Shown here: one piece after another, positions 24,539 through 32,964 of the stretch
Layout: every line of letters begins with the position of its first letter
How positions within the stretch are numbered: position 1 is the stretch's first letter
From: Carboxylicivirga linearis
GTDB lineage: Bacteria > Bacteroidota > Bacteroidia > Bacteroidales > Marinilabiliaceae
Length of the DNA: 36,639 nt
Direction: 5' to 3'
Assembly (NCBI RefSeq): GCF_018271995.1
Contig: NZ_JAGUCO010000033.1
Span: forward strand, 1-36,639
The notes under the pieces: generated by a model
The model's database searches: none
What the model was told of the DNA's origin: nothing
Seen by the model: the letters and a program-made list of their open reading frames with translations, nothing else
Program-made: the position numbers and the translations under genes

Positions 24539-26062
24539 ATGGGAAAACTTTATAAAAAGCTTCATAAGTGGCCAGGGCTAATCATTGCCTTTCTGCTTTT
24601 ATATTTCTCGGTTACAGGCATCATTATGAATCATCGTGAGTTTTTCTCAGGCATTGATGTTTCGCGAAGTAGCCTCCCAAATGATTTCCGTTACAAGAAT
24701 TGGAACAATAGTGCCATTAAGGGTAATCTTATTATAAGTTCAGATAGTATATTGGTCTTTGGTAATATTGGTGTATGGCTTACAGATTCTACTTTTACGA
24801 ATTATCACTCATTCAATAATGGTTTTCCACATGGTAGCGACAATCGTAAAATTTTTGACTTACATCTTTCAACCGATGGAAATTTATACGCTGCAACTCA
24901 ATTCGGACTATTTTCTTTTGATAGAGCCAGAAGTCAATGGAATAAGTTTGACCTAGATGTGGACATTAAACGTTTTGTTGCTATTGAAAGCATTGAAGAT
25001 ACACTCTATGTTTTAAATCGCTCATATCTCTTTAAAGGAAAGTCGGAAGGTATCAACACCCAATTTCAGAAAATTGAACTAAGGCAGCCACTAAATTACA
25101 ATAATAAAGTTTCGCTTTTTGAGACCATGTGGCAAATTCATTCAGGTGAAATTTTTGGGATTCCCGGAAAGCTGTTTGTTGATGTGTTAGGATTAGTAAC
25201 TATCTTTTTATCGATTACCGGAATTTTTTACTTCTTTTTCCCCGGATGGATAAAGCGTAGAAAGAAAAAGTCGAAAACAGTCACATCAATTGTAAAGACG
25301 AACCGATGGTCGTTAAAATGGCACAATAAAACAGGAGCCTGGTTATTTGTTTGCCTGATAGTTTTGTTTTTTACAGGCATGTTCTTACGTCCTCCTTTGC
25401 TTATTGCTATTGCCTATTCAAAAGTAAGCCCGGTAAAATATTCTCATCTCGACCAGCCTAATCCCTGGTACGATAAATTAAGAGACTTAAAATTTGATGA
25501 ACAACGAAATGATTTTCTTTTGGCAACATCGGAAGGAATCTATTATATGGAAAAAGATAATCTGGCTCCAATAGTTTTTAAAGTTCAGCCTCCGATAAGT
25601 GTTATGGGAATTAATGTGCTTGAACCTTTCAATGATGGAGCATACATTATAGGTTCGTTCAGCGGTTTGTTCTTATGGCATCCGGCTCATCCTGAGATTT
25701 ACAACTATGCAAAAGGTACTTTATATGCAGGAAATACAACTGGCAGACCTATTGGCGATTTTAAAGTTACAGGATTGATAACTGATTTGGACGGCAAACA
25801 ATATATGATTGACTATGACAAAGGAGCCATTCCTTTGTATCACGATAAGTTATTTCCGGAAATGCCAAATAATGTCCTTAAAGAATCGAAAATGTCACTC
25901 TGGAACTTATCACTTGAAATTCACACAGGACGTTTTTTTCGATTTCTTCTTGGTAACTTTTACATTCTCCTGGTTCCCTTATCAGGATTGGTAAGCGTTA
26001 TGGTTGTATTGAGCGGATATTTGCTTTGGAGAAAGAAGTTCAGGAAACCGAAAGCTCGTTAA
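24539..26062 (+). CDS. PepSY-associated TM-helix membrane protein
   Basis: This 507-residue inner-membrane protein starts with KLYKKLHKWPGLIIAFLLLYFSVTGIIMNH, the typical opening of PepSY_TM proteins. It has further helices at about 215-240 (LVTIFLSITGIFYFF), 265-290 (WHNKTGAWLFVCLIVLFFTGMF) and 470-495, with extracytoplasmic beta-rich segments between them. The recurring His residues at helix ends (LHKWPG, MNHRE, IHSGE, WHNKTG, IHTGR) could bind heme or metal. Some family members act in ferric-siderophore reduction. It is divergent from nrfH and shares the operator region, so a link to respiratory electron transfer or iron supply under nitrosative stress is possible but not shown. Confidence 0.75.
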   Translation: MGKLYKKLHKWPGLIIAFLLLYFSVTGIIMNHREFFSGIDVSRSSLPNDFRYKNWNNSAIKGNLIISSDSILVFGNIGVWLTDSTFTNYHSFNNGFPHGSDNRKIFDLHLSTDGNLYAATQFGLFSFDRARSQWNKFDLDVDIKRFVAIESIEDTLYVLNRSYLFKGKSEGINTQFQKIELRQPLNYNNKVSLFETMWQIHSGEIFGIPGKLFVDVLGLVTIFLSITGIFYFFFPGWIKRRKKKSKTVTSIVKTNRWSLKWHNKTGAWLFVCLIVLFFTGMFLRPPLLIAIAYSKVSPVKYSHLDQPNPWYDKLRDLKFDEQRNDFLLATSEGIYYMEKDNLAPIVFKVQPPISVMGINVLEPFNDGAYIIGSFSGLFLWHPAHPEIYNYAKGTLYAGNTTGRPIGDFKVTGLITDLDGKQYMIDYDKGAIPLYHDKLFPEMPNNVLKESKMSLWNLSLEIHTGRFFRFLLGNFYILLVPLSGLVSVMVVLSGYLLWRKKFRKPKAR

Positions 26063-26116
26063 ATTGTTGTAACTTTTATATATTATTGTTTCCAAACATT
26101 AAAAGAAAGAGCAATA

Positions 26117-27490
26117 ATGAAACAAACACTTTTAATTTTTGTCAGCATCTTGATAACTCATATAAGTTGTGGACAGGAACTAGCTTTGCTGAAAATTAGT
26201 AATGATAGTAGTTATTTTGTGACCGAAGACAATAAACCATTTTTTTGGTTAGGAGGAACTGCATGGGAATTGATTCATCGATTAGACAGAGAACAAGTTG
26301 ACCAGTACCTCACTGATAGGGCTAATAAGGGATTTACAGTTATACAAACTGTAATTCTTGCCGAACTGGACGGATTGAATACTCCAAATGCTTACGGAGA
26401 AAAACCTCTATTAAATAATAACCCGACAAAATTAAATGATCAATATTTTAAACATGTTGATTATGTACTAAATAAAGCCAATGAACTGGGCCTTTATATT
26501 GCTTTACTGCCATCCTGGGGTGATAAGTTTAATAAAAAATGGGGAGCTGGTCCTGAGATTTTCAATCCTGAAAATGCGACTGTTTACGGAGAACTTATTG
26601 CCAGACGGTATCTCAATTATAATAACCTTATTTGGATTCTTGGAGGAGACAGAGCTCTTGAAAATGAAAACCATTATAAAATAATACGAGCAATGGCAGA
26701 AGGTATCCGAGAGGTGGATAACAAACATTTGATGTCATTTCACCCTGTTGGGGGCAAAAAAGCTACAGATTTTCTGAATGATCATTGGCTCGATTTTGAT
26801 ATGTTTCAAAGTGGACATAGCAGAACTGCAAGAGAGTATTCATATGTTACAGATAGTAGAAAATCCTCAGCAATGCGACCCATAATTAACGGTGAAGCGA
26901 GATATGAAAACATACCAGACCGATTTTGGGAAGAGAAGTCACACGGCTGGCTTGACGATGCTGATGTGAGAATTTCTGCATATTGGAGTGTAATTGCTGG
27001 AGCCGCCGGATACACATACGGTTGTAATGATATTTGGCAAATGTATGATATCAGCAAAATACCCATTATCAATGCCCGGACAGATTGGCAAGCTGCACTT
27101 CAGCTACCTGGTTCTTCTCAAATGGGGTACATGAGATATATTTTCGAGAAACTTCCTTGGCAGAAAATGAATCTTAATCAGAATTTAGTACTAAATTCTA
27201 ATCCTGAGGACGAATCATATATTTTATGTGCTATTGATTCTGATAAACAAGTAGTTGTTGCCTATTCGCCAATTGGAAACCCAATAAAAATTGATTTATC
27301 AAAAATAGATTCGAATAGGATAAATGCGTATTGGTTTAATCCGCGAAGTGGAAGAACAAAATATATTGGTGATTTTGAGACTATCAAACCTCAGGAATTT
27401 AAACCATGGGCGAGTGGTTGGGGAAGTGATTTCCTTTTGATATTGACGGCGGAAAGTTATAAGATAAATTTCAGCGATTTGAATAAATAA
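26117..27490 (+). CDS. DUF4038 / GH140-like secreted glycoside hydrolase
   Basis: This 457-residue protein has an N-terminal signal peptide (about residues 1-19, possibly a lipoprotein since Cys18 follows HIS). A (beta/alpha)8 hydrolase domain of the DUF4038/GH140 type begins with PFFWLGGTAWELIHRL and continues through NKGFTVIQTVILAELDG, LPSWGDKF, LIWILGGDR and GEARYENIPDRFW. A C-terminal beta domain (about 365-450) holds AYWFNPRSGRTKYIG, typical of the appended collagen-binding-like domain. GH140 enzymes act on apiose in pectin. The Asp in GGDR and the Glu in INGEARYE are candidate catalytic residues. It follows the PepSY gene by 54 bases and is functionally out of place in the nitrogen block. 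Confidence 0.8.
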   Translation: MKQTLLIFVSILITHISCGQELALLKISNDSSYFVTEDNKPFFWLGGTAWELIHRLDREQVDQYLTDRANKGFTVIQTVILAELDGLNTPNAYGEKPLLNNNPTKLNDQYFKHVDYVLNKANELGLYIALLPSWGDKFNKKWGAGPEIFNPENATVYGELIARRYLNYNNLIWILGGDRALENENHYKIIRAMAEGIREVDNKHLMSFHPVGGKKATDFLNDHWLDFDMFQSGHSRTAREYSYVTDSRKSSAMRPIINGEARYENIPDRFWEEKSHGWLDDADVRISAYWSVIAGAAGYTYGCNDIWQMYDISKIPIINARTDWQAALQLPGSSQMGYMRYIFEKLPWQKMNLNQNLVLNSNPEDESYILCAIDSDKQVVVAYSPIGNPIKIDLSKIDSNRINAYWFNPRSGRTKYIGDFETIKPQEFKPWASGWGSDFLLILTAESYKINFSDLNK

Positions 27491-27551
27491 CCTTTGGTAA
27501 TGCAAAGAGCCATTCGACTTTTATAAAAGTGTTTAATTAAAATAAAATAGC

Positions 27552-28805
27552 ATGAGCGAACTTATTAATAATTCAAAGTATCGTAAAGAGCGATTAAAAG
27601 AACTTATTCTAAAATTACACGAAGGTGAATCGGCAGAAGCTGTAAAAAAAGAACTGGTTGAAACGCTAAAAATTATTCCTTACGGTGAAGTAGTAGAAGT
27701 TGAACAGGAACTAATGCAGGAAGGCTTACCCGAAGAAGAAGTTTTGAAACTTTGTGATGTACATGGTTCGGTTCTCGAAGGCAACGTAGATTTAAGCGGA
27801 GCAAAAGATATTCCTGCCGGGCATCCGGTTGATGTTTTCAAGAATGAGAATATTGAGCTGAAGAAAGTAGCCGAAAAAGCGAAAACCCTTTTAAAGGCAT
27901 TAAGTGCAGTTGATGATTCGGAGTTTCAGCAATTTATATTCGGATTGCAAGGTGTGTTTAATCAATTAATGGATGTTGACAAGCACTACCTCCGTAAAGA
28001 GTACCTTGTATTTCCACACTTAGAGAAAAATGAAATTACTGGCCCGCCCAAAGTTATGTGGGGCAAACATGATGAAATAAGGGAACAGTTGAAAGGTTGT
28101 ATCGAGGTTTTAAACTCAAAAGATATTACTAAGACCGATTTAGTTGATTCTCTCGATTTGTTGTTTTTCCCGACTCTGCAAGCAGTAATTGATATGGTAC
28201 AGAAAGAGGAAGAAATTCTGTTTCCTATGAGTATGGATGTGCTAACTAAAGAGGATTGGTGGAGCATTCATAAACAAACGCTGGAATTTGGTTTTTGCCT
28301 GTATGACCCACAAGTTGAATGGAAGCCCGAAGGATTGACAGATGATAAAGATGAAACAGGAGTTTCTTCTGACGGAAACATTCAATTACCATCAGGCAGT
28401 TTCTCTGCAAAAGAAATAATGGCAATTCTAAATTCCGTTCCATTCGATATGACCTTTGTAGATAAAAACGACAAAGTAAAATATTTCACACAAGGAAAGG
28501 AGCGCATATTCGTCCGCAACCGTTCAATTATCAATCGTGATGTGCGTTTGTGTCACCCTCCCGGAAGCACACATATTGTCGAGAAAATTCTGGAAGATTT
28601 TAAATCGGGTAAAGCTTCACACGCACCTTTCTGGATTCAGATGAAAGGCAAGTTTATAAAGATTGAATATTTTGCCTTGCGTGGCGAAGATGGTGAATAC
28701 CTTGGCACACTTGAAGTTTCACAGGATTTATCAGAAAACAGGGCATTGGAAGGTGAAAGACGAATTTTAGAATATACTGACGATAAAGAAGAAAATAATG
28801 GATAA
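27552..28805 (+). CDS. DUF438-hemerythrin-like-PAS protein, paralogue 1
   Basis: This 417-residue protein has DUF438 at residues 7-75 (RKERLKELILKLHEGE, LPEEEVLKLCDVHG), a hemerythrin-like four-helix domain (about 95-240) and a C-terminal PAS domain (about 290-400) with LCHPPGSTH and FWIQMKGKFI. Compared with paralogue 2 it lacks two of the expected metal-ligand histidines: NENIEL where a His is expected, and Ile in the last helix before KEEEILFP. It keeps DKHYLRKE and GKHDE. A di-iron site may therefore be absent or altered, leaving a regulatory or scaffold role. The stop overlaps the next start by eight bases. Proteins of this class accompany Hcp and NO-stress genes. Confidence 0.85.
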   Translation: MSELINNSKYRKERLKELILKLHEGESAEAVKKELVETLKIIPYGEVVEVEQELMQEGLPEEEVLKLCDVHGSVLEGNVDLSGAKDIPAGHPVDVFKNENIELKKVAEKAKTLLKALSAVDDSEFQQFIFGLQGVFNQLMDVDKHYLRKEYLVFPHLEKNEITGPPKVMWGKHDEIREQLKGCIEVLNSKDITKTDLVDSLDLLFFPTLQAVIDMVQKEEEILFPMSMDVLTKEDWWSIHKQTLEFGFCLYDPQVEWKPEGLTDDKDETGVSSDGNIQLPSGSFSAKEIMAILNSVPFDMTFVDKNDKVKYFTQGKERIFVRNRSIINRDVRLCHPPGSTHIVEKILEDFKSGKASHAPFWIQMKGKFIKIEYFALRGEDGEYLGTLEVSQDLSENRALEGERRILEYTDDKEENNG

Positions 28806-29322
28806 ACTGATAATTACCCCCAAAACAAAGATATTCGATTTATTGGAAGCATATCCTCAGTTAGAGGATGTGCTAATAGCTGTTGCTCCACCGTTCAAAA
28901 AGTTGAAGAATCCAGTATTGCGAAAAACCATTACAAAGATTACTACTTTAAGTCAGGCATCTGTAATTGGTGGTATCAAAGTTGAAGAACTCATAAACAA
29001 GCTTCGTGCAGAAGTTGGGCAAACAGCAACCGACTCAATTGAAGCAGAAGACAGCAATTATACTACTGAAAAACCTGATTGGTTTGTTGAATCGAATATC
29101 TCTGAATCAATAGACATAAGAGAAATGCTAAATGCAGGCGAACAGCCAGTGCATGAAGTATTAGCTTTATTGAAGAAACTTGAACCAGGAAAAATATTAA
29201 AAGTAATTGCACCTTTTATTCCGGCTCCACTTATTGATAAATCACTAAGTTTGAACTATGAGCATTGGCTTGACAAAAAGGGTGAAGAAGAATTTTTCGT
29301 GTATTTCAGAAATCATTCATAA
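28798..29322 (+). CDS. DUF1858 (ScdA_N-like) plus DUF2249 protein
   Basis: This 174-residue protein has residues 1-65 as a DUF1858 domain (ITPKTKIFDLLEAYPQLEDVLIAVAPPFKKLKNP), related to the N-terminus of the iron-sulfur repair protein ScdA/RIC. Residues 100-174 look like DUF2249 (a SirA-like fold: IDIREML, HEVLALLKKLEPGKILKVI, FVYFRN). It is translationally coupled to the DUF438 gene by an eight-base overlap. In RIC the ScdA_N-type domain and hemerythrin are one protein; here the two halves are neighbouring genes, suggesting a two-protein version. Function in Fe-S repair after NO damage is inference from context. Confidence 0.75.
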   Translation: MDKLIITPKTKIFDLLEAYPQLEDVLIAVAPPFKKLKNPVLRKTITKITTLSQASVIGGIKVEELINKLRAEVGQTATDSIEAEDSNYTTEKPDWFVESNISESIDIREMLNAGEQPVHEVLALLKKLEPGKILKVIAPFIPAPLIDKSLSLNYEHWLDKKGEEEFFVYFRNHS

Positions 29323-29329
29323 CGAAAAT

Positions 29330-29857
29330 ATGAAGCAAATAATATTAACACTAGTTTGCCTGGTGTTTATTGTTCAATTGGGGCAATCTCAGGACAATAA
29401 GTTTAAACGATTAGAATTTCTATTGGGGAATTGGCATGGAACAGGTTCCGGCTTCGGTAATAATAACTCAGTCATTGAATCGAGTTTCAATTTGGTTATG
29501 GATAACAATTACATTGAAGTAAGCAATGAATCTAAATTCGAACCCACAGAAAAGAATCCGGAAGGTGAACATCATATTGACAAAGGCTTTATAAGTTTTG
29601 ATAAAACCCGAAGTGCAATTGTCTTTCGGCAATTCAACAGCGAAGGATATTATAACCAGTATGTACTGGTTGATTCCTTATCGAACGATACAACATTGGT
29701 GTTCAATACCGAATTTATCGAAAACTTTGTACCCGGAGGAAAAGCTCGCTGGATTATAAAAAAGCTCTCAGAAACGGAAATAGAAACGACATTTGATGTT
29801 TCATTTCCCAATAAGGAATACACTTGTTTTGGGACGAATAAACTTACCAAGCAATGA
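29330..29857 (+). CDS. Secreted calycin-like (DUF1579/nitrobindin-like) protein
   Basis: The start at 29330 (MKQIILTLVCLVFIVQL) is chosen because it begins a clean type I signal peptide cleaved near GQSQ; the frame is open further upstream inside the previous gene. The mature ~155 residues open with FKRLEFLLGNWHGTGSGFG, a G-x-W-x-G-x-G pattern shared by lipocalin-like, DUF1579 and nitrobindin-type beta-barrels, and continue as alternating strands. Nitrobindins bind heme and react with NO species; no distal/proximal His pair can be assigned with confidence here. It is the last gene before the Crp/Fnr gene, convergent with it. Confidence 0.55.
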   Translation: MKQIILTLVCLVFIVQLGQSQDNKFKRLEFLLGNWHGTGSGFGNNNSVIESSFNLVMDNNYIEVSNESKFEPTEKNPEGEHHIDKGFISFDKTRSAIVFRQFNSEGYYNQYVLVDSLSNDTTLVFNTEFIENFVPGGKARWIIKKLSETEIETTFDVSFPNKEYTCFGTNKLTKQ

Positions 29858-29880
29858 TTTGAAAGGCCATTGCTTGTTTT
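29849..29880 (+). terminator. Terminator between the calycin-like and Crp/Fnr genes
   Basis: AAGCAATG (29849-29856) pairs with CATTGCTT (29868-29875) across an 11-base loop and is followed by GTTTTT. The left arm overlaps the calycin-like stop codon. On the minus strand it lies just past the Crp/Fnr stop and could serve both genes. Confidence 0.6.
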
Positions 29881-30635
29881 TACTTCAACAATCCCGAAAG
29901 GGCTTTTTTATCCACAATTTTTATATTTCGTCCATCTGCTTCGATAATGCCCTCATTATGCATTTCGCGTATTACCCTTCCCAGCGATGGACGTGAAATT
30001 CCGAACATATTGGCAAGTTCACTTTGTGAGTTTTTAATTGTAAATTCCATTTTACCTTCTCGTCTAACATGTTCTAGCAGATAATTTGCAAATTTGCCTC
30101 TAATGGATTGTAAGCCCAGAAGCTTAATCTTTTTTGTGAGTTTCTGTGCCCTGTTGGATATAATATCGAGATAGTTCTTTAGCACAGTATTTTCGTTACA
30201 AAACAAGTTCATCAGGTCTTGTCTCGGTATAAACAAGATTTTGGTTTCTTCAATGGCAATCACATCAACAGGGAGTGTATTATCCTCACCAAATAAGAAT
30301 GCAGAAGCTATTGTATCAGGGGCATGAAGTTCTTCAATACGCAAAGACTTTCCCTGAAAATCCATCATTTCGCCAACAGCAGCTCCTTTAACAATTATTC
30401 TGAGGCTGTTGCATGTATCACCACTACTTGCAATCAGTTCATCTTTTTTGTATGTTTTTACCTGGTGATGGACTTTTTTAATTATCTCACCAATGGCCTC
30501 AGCCTTTAAATCTTTAAAAATATAGCTCGATTTCAGTGCATCAACATAGTTTAAAAAGCAAAAACTACATTTATCATTACAAGGCTGAATATATTTTTCA
30601 TTGAAATTATTATCCTCTGTAGCTGTACTTCCCAT
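29880..30635 (-). CDS. Crp/Fnr-family regulator, probable HcpR-like sensor of nitrosative stress
   Basis: This 251-residue protein has a cyclic-nucleotide-binding-like domain (about 40-155: KDELIASSGDTCNSLRIIVKG, then IASAFLFGE) and a C-terminal winged helix (about 170-250) with recognition helix SQSELANMFGISRPSLGRVIREM. The N-terminus carries Cys19, Cys23 and Cys26 (C-x3-C-x2-C), which could hold an Fe-S cluster as in Fnr; heme binding, as in HcpR proteins, is an alternative. It is divergent from hcp, with the perfect palindrome TGTAACATATGTTACA between them, and the same site precedes nrfH. This supports a local regulon of hcp, nrfHA and perhaps itself. The effector is not determinable from sequence. 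Confidence 0.85.
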   Translation of the reverse strand: MGSTATEDNNFNEKYIQPCNDKCSFCFLNYVDALKSSYIFKDLKAEAIGEIIKKVHHQVKTYKKDELIASSGDTCNSLRIIVKGAAVGEMMDFQGKSLRIEELHAPDTIASAFLFGEDNTLPVDVIAIEETKILFIPRQDLMNLFCNENTVLKNYLDIISNRAQKLTKKIKLLGLQSIRGKFANYLLEHVRREGKMEFTIKNSQSELANMFGISRPSLGRVIREMHNEGIIEADGRNIKIVDKKALSGLLK

Positions 30636-30688
30636 AAACTGTGACTTAGATATTTATTTTCGATAAAGTTAGAAAAAAATGCCCTTCC

Positions 30689-30704
30689 TGTAACATATGT
30701 TACA
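30689..30704. promoter_or_regulatory. Perfect palindromic operator upstream of hcp
   Basis: TGTAACATATGTTACA is a perfect 16-bp palindrome located 54 bp upstream of the Crp/Fnr gene start and 70 bp upstream of hcp. The -7-like element GAACTTTG (30726-30733) begins 21 nt after it, the same spacing as at nrfH. Class II activation of hcp and possible autorepression of the regulator are inferred. Confidence 0.75.
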
Positions 30705-30725
30705 GCTATTGCTTTCAAAATGACA

Positions 30726-30733
30726 GAACTTTG
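30726..30733 (+). promoter_or_regulatory. -7-like promoter element of hcp
   Basis: GAACTTTG keeps the TTTG half of TAnnTTTG and sits exactly 21 nt from the operator, as in nrfH. The nearby TATCGTTG at 30734-30741 is an alternative box. The weak match is consistent with dependence on an activator. Confidence 0.45.
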
Positions 30734-30773
30734 TATCGTTGATTTAGAATAAAAATTTAAAAAAGATAAGATT

Positions 30774-32417
30774 ATGAGCATGTTTTGTTACCAATGTCAG
30801 GAAGCTGCAAAAGGAGAAGGTTGTACCATCAAAGGAGTTTGTGGAAAAGAAGATTCAACAGCTAACCTACAGGATTTATTAGTGTATGTAACCAAAGGTG
30901 TATCATTGGTTACTGAAATTGCAAAGAAGAATTCTGTTGCGATTGACAAAGCCGATAAATTTGTATTTGAAGCCTTATTTGTAACTATTACCAACGCTAA
31001 TTTCGATGATAATAAAATCACCAATAAAATTATTGAAGGTATTCAGGTTCGTGATGCTTTAAAGAAAGAATTGGAAGATAAAGGTGTTGCAATTCCAAGC
31101 CTTCCTGCTAATGCTACATGGGTTGCAGAGAGTGATGAAGCAATTAAAGCTAAAAGTGAAATTGTTGGAATATTAACAGAGCAAAACGAGGATATTCGTT
31201 CATTAAAAGAGTTGTTAACCTACGGATTAAAAGGGATGGCTGCTTACGCCGAACATGCTTTTAATTTAGGTTATATTGACGAGAAAGTATTTGCATTTAT
31301 GCACAAGGCATTAGTTGCTACTACCAGAACTGACATTACTGTTGATGAATTGGTTGGCTTAACTTTGGAATGCGGTGAGTATGGGGTAAATGTAATGGCT
31401 TTATTAGACAAAGCAAATACCGAATCATACGGAAATCCTGAAATCACAAAAGTAAATATTGGTGTGCGTAATAATCCGGCAATCCTTATCAGCGGTCACG
31501 ACTTGAAAGATATGGAAGAGCTGTTAAAGCAAACCGATGGAACCGGAGTTGATGTTTATACACACAGTGAAATGTTACCCGCTCACTATTACCCCGCATT
31601 TAAAAAGTACGAACACTTTGTAGGAAACTATGGTAATGCATGGTGGAAACAAAAAGAAGAATTTGAATCATTTAACGGAGCAATCCTATTCACTACAAAC
31701 TGTATTGTTCCACCAAAGGATAGTTACAAAGACAGAGTTTACACCACAGGTGCGTCAGGCTTTGATGGTTGTACTCATATTGCTGATAGAAAAGATGGTC
31801 AACCAAAAGATTTTTCTGTAATTATTGAACACGCTAAGAAATTACCTGCTCCAACCGAGATTGAAACAGGAGAAATTGTTGGTGGATTTGCACACAACCA
31901 GGTTTTACAATTGGCCGACAAAGTAGTTGATGCTGTTAAAACAGGTGCAATCAAGAAATTCCTTGTAATGGCAGGATGTGATGGTAGAATGAAAGGACGT
32001 GAATACTATACTGATTTTGCTGACCAATTACCACAAGATACTGTTATTCTTACCGCAGGATGTGCGAAATATCGTTACAACAAATTACCATTAGGCGATA
32101 TCGGCGGTATTCCTCGTGTTTTGGATGCAGGACAATGTAATGATTCATACTCTTTGGCTGTTGTGGCTCTTAAATTGAAAGAGGTATTTGAATTGAATGA
32201 TATTAACGAACTGCCAATTGCCTATAACATTGCATGGTACGAGCAAAAGGCTGTGATTGTATTATTAGCTCTTTTACACTTAGGTGTGAAAAACATTCAC
32301 CTGGGGCCAACATTACCAGCTTTCCTTTCTCCAAATGTTGTGAATGTTTTGGTTGAGAACTTTGGAATAGCCGGAATTGGAACAGTTGAAGAAGATTTGA
32401 AGCTTCATTTGGCTTAA
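30774..32417 (+). CDS. hcp: Hybrid cluster protein (hydroxylamine reductase / NO-responsive)
   Basis: Hcp carries a hybrid 4Fe-2O-2S cluster and reduces hydroxylamine; it is also credited with NO reduction and protein nitrosylation. The 547-residue protein has the N-terminal cubane ligands C5-x2-C8-x8-C17-x5-C23, the spacing seen in Hcps of strict anaerobes (4Fe-4S), and hybrid-cluster ligand regions: [39 protein letters not shown] and [12 protein letters not shown] second start is possible two codons in. The length is normal. It is transcribed alone between the Crp/Fnr operator and a strong terminator; no hcr reductase gene is adjacent. Confidence 0.96.
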   Translation: MSMFCYQCQEAAKGEGCTIKGVCGKEDSTANLQDLLVYVTKGVSLVTEIAKKNSVAIDKADKFVFEALFVTITNANFDDNKITNKIIEGIQVRDALKKELEDKGVAIPSLPANATWVAESDEAIKAKSEIVGILTEQNEDIRSLKELLTYGLKGMAAYAEHAFNLGYIDEKVFAFMHKALVATTRTDITVDELVGLTLECGEYGVNVMALLDKANTESYGNPEITKVNIGVRNNPAILISGHDLKDMEELLKQTDGTGVDVYTHSEMLPAHYYPAFKKYEHFVGNYGNAWWKQKEEFESFNGAILFTTNCIVPPKDSYKDRVYTTGASGFDGCTHIADRKDGQPKDFSVIIEHAKKLPAPTEIETGEIVGGFAHNQVLQLADKVVDAVKTGAIKKFLVMAGCDGRMKGREYYTDFADQLPQDTVILTAGCAKYRYNKLPLGDIGGIPRVLDAGQCNDSYSLAVVALKLKEVFELNDINELPIAYNIAWYEQKAVIVLLALLHLGVKNIHLGPTLPAFLSPNVVNVLVENFGIAGIGTVEEDLKLHLA

Positions 32418-32435
32418 TATAAAACATACTCATGT

Positions 32436-32470
32436 AGAACGCTGCAAAACAGATTTGTAGCGTTCTATTT
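32436..32470 (+). terminator. Rho-independent terminator after hcp
   Basis: A 13-bp stem (32436-32448 with 32454-32466, one G-T wobble) encloses the 5-base loop ACAGA and is followed by ATTTAAAA. It lies about 20 bp past the hcp stop. Confidence 0.8.
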
Positions 32471-32486
32471 AAAAACGTAATTAGCT

Positions 32487-32819
32487 ATGATTGAAAAGAT
32501 ATTTAAAACCGCAGAAGTTTACAACCTGAAAGACATGGTTGATTATTCCGATGGCTCAACTGTAAGCAAAATTATTACACGAAATGAAAAAGGAAATCTT
32601 ACCTTGTTTGCATTTGATAAAGGACAAAACCTAAGTGAACATTCAGCTCCCTTCGATGCCATTGTCCAGGTTTTGGAAGGTTCAGGTACAATTATTATAG
32701 ATAAAAAGGAACATAAGGTGAGCGAAGGGCAATTGATTATTATGCCTGCCAACATTCCTCATGCTGTGGAAGCAACTGAAAAGTTTAAGATGTTGCTGAT
32801 AATGATTAAAGCATCCTAA
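32487..32819 (+). CDS. Small single-domain cupin
   Basis: This 110-residue beta-barrel has cupin motif 1 as NLSEHSAPFDAIVQVLEGSGTIIIDKKEHKV (HSAPFDA, with Glu in VLEGSG) and motif 2 as GQLIIMPANIPHAVEA (conserved P-x-x-x-P-H). Histidines in both motifs can bind one metal ion. Such small cupins are often found beside Hcp and other nitrosative-stress genes in anaerobes, but the substrate is unknown. It is separated from hcp by a terminator and is followed by its own hairpin at 32877-32908. Confidence 0.8.
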   Translation: MIEKIFKTAEVYNLKDMVDYSDGSTVSKIITRNEKGNLTLFAFDKGQNLSEHSAPFDAIVQVLEGSGTIIIDKKEHKVSEGQLIIMPANIPHAVEATEKFKMLLIMIKAS

Positions 32820-32876
32820 AATTAATCGTTGTGAGCATAATAAATACAAGTTCTCAAAAACTTAAACATTACTCAT

Positions 32877-32908
32877 AAACCGTTGTGAATTTCATTTTGC
32901 AGCGGTTT
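32877..32908 (+). terminator. Terminator after the cupin gene
   Basis: AAACCGTTG (32877-32885) pairs with CAGCGGTTT (32900-32908, one G-T wobble) over a 14-base loop, followed by TTGCTTAT. The stem is moderate and the T-run short. The rest of 32820-32964 is AT-rich and probably contains the promoter of the next gene, but no box matches well. Confidence 0.5.
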
Positions 32909-32964
32909 TTGCTTATAGTAAATATTAATATTTGTAAATTATAAGGCTAATTAATGTTTTTGAT

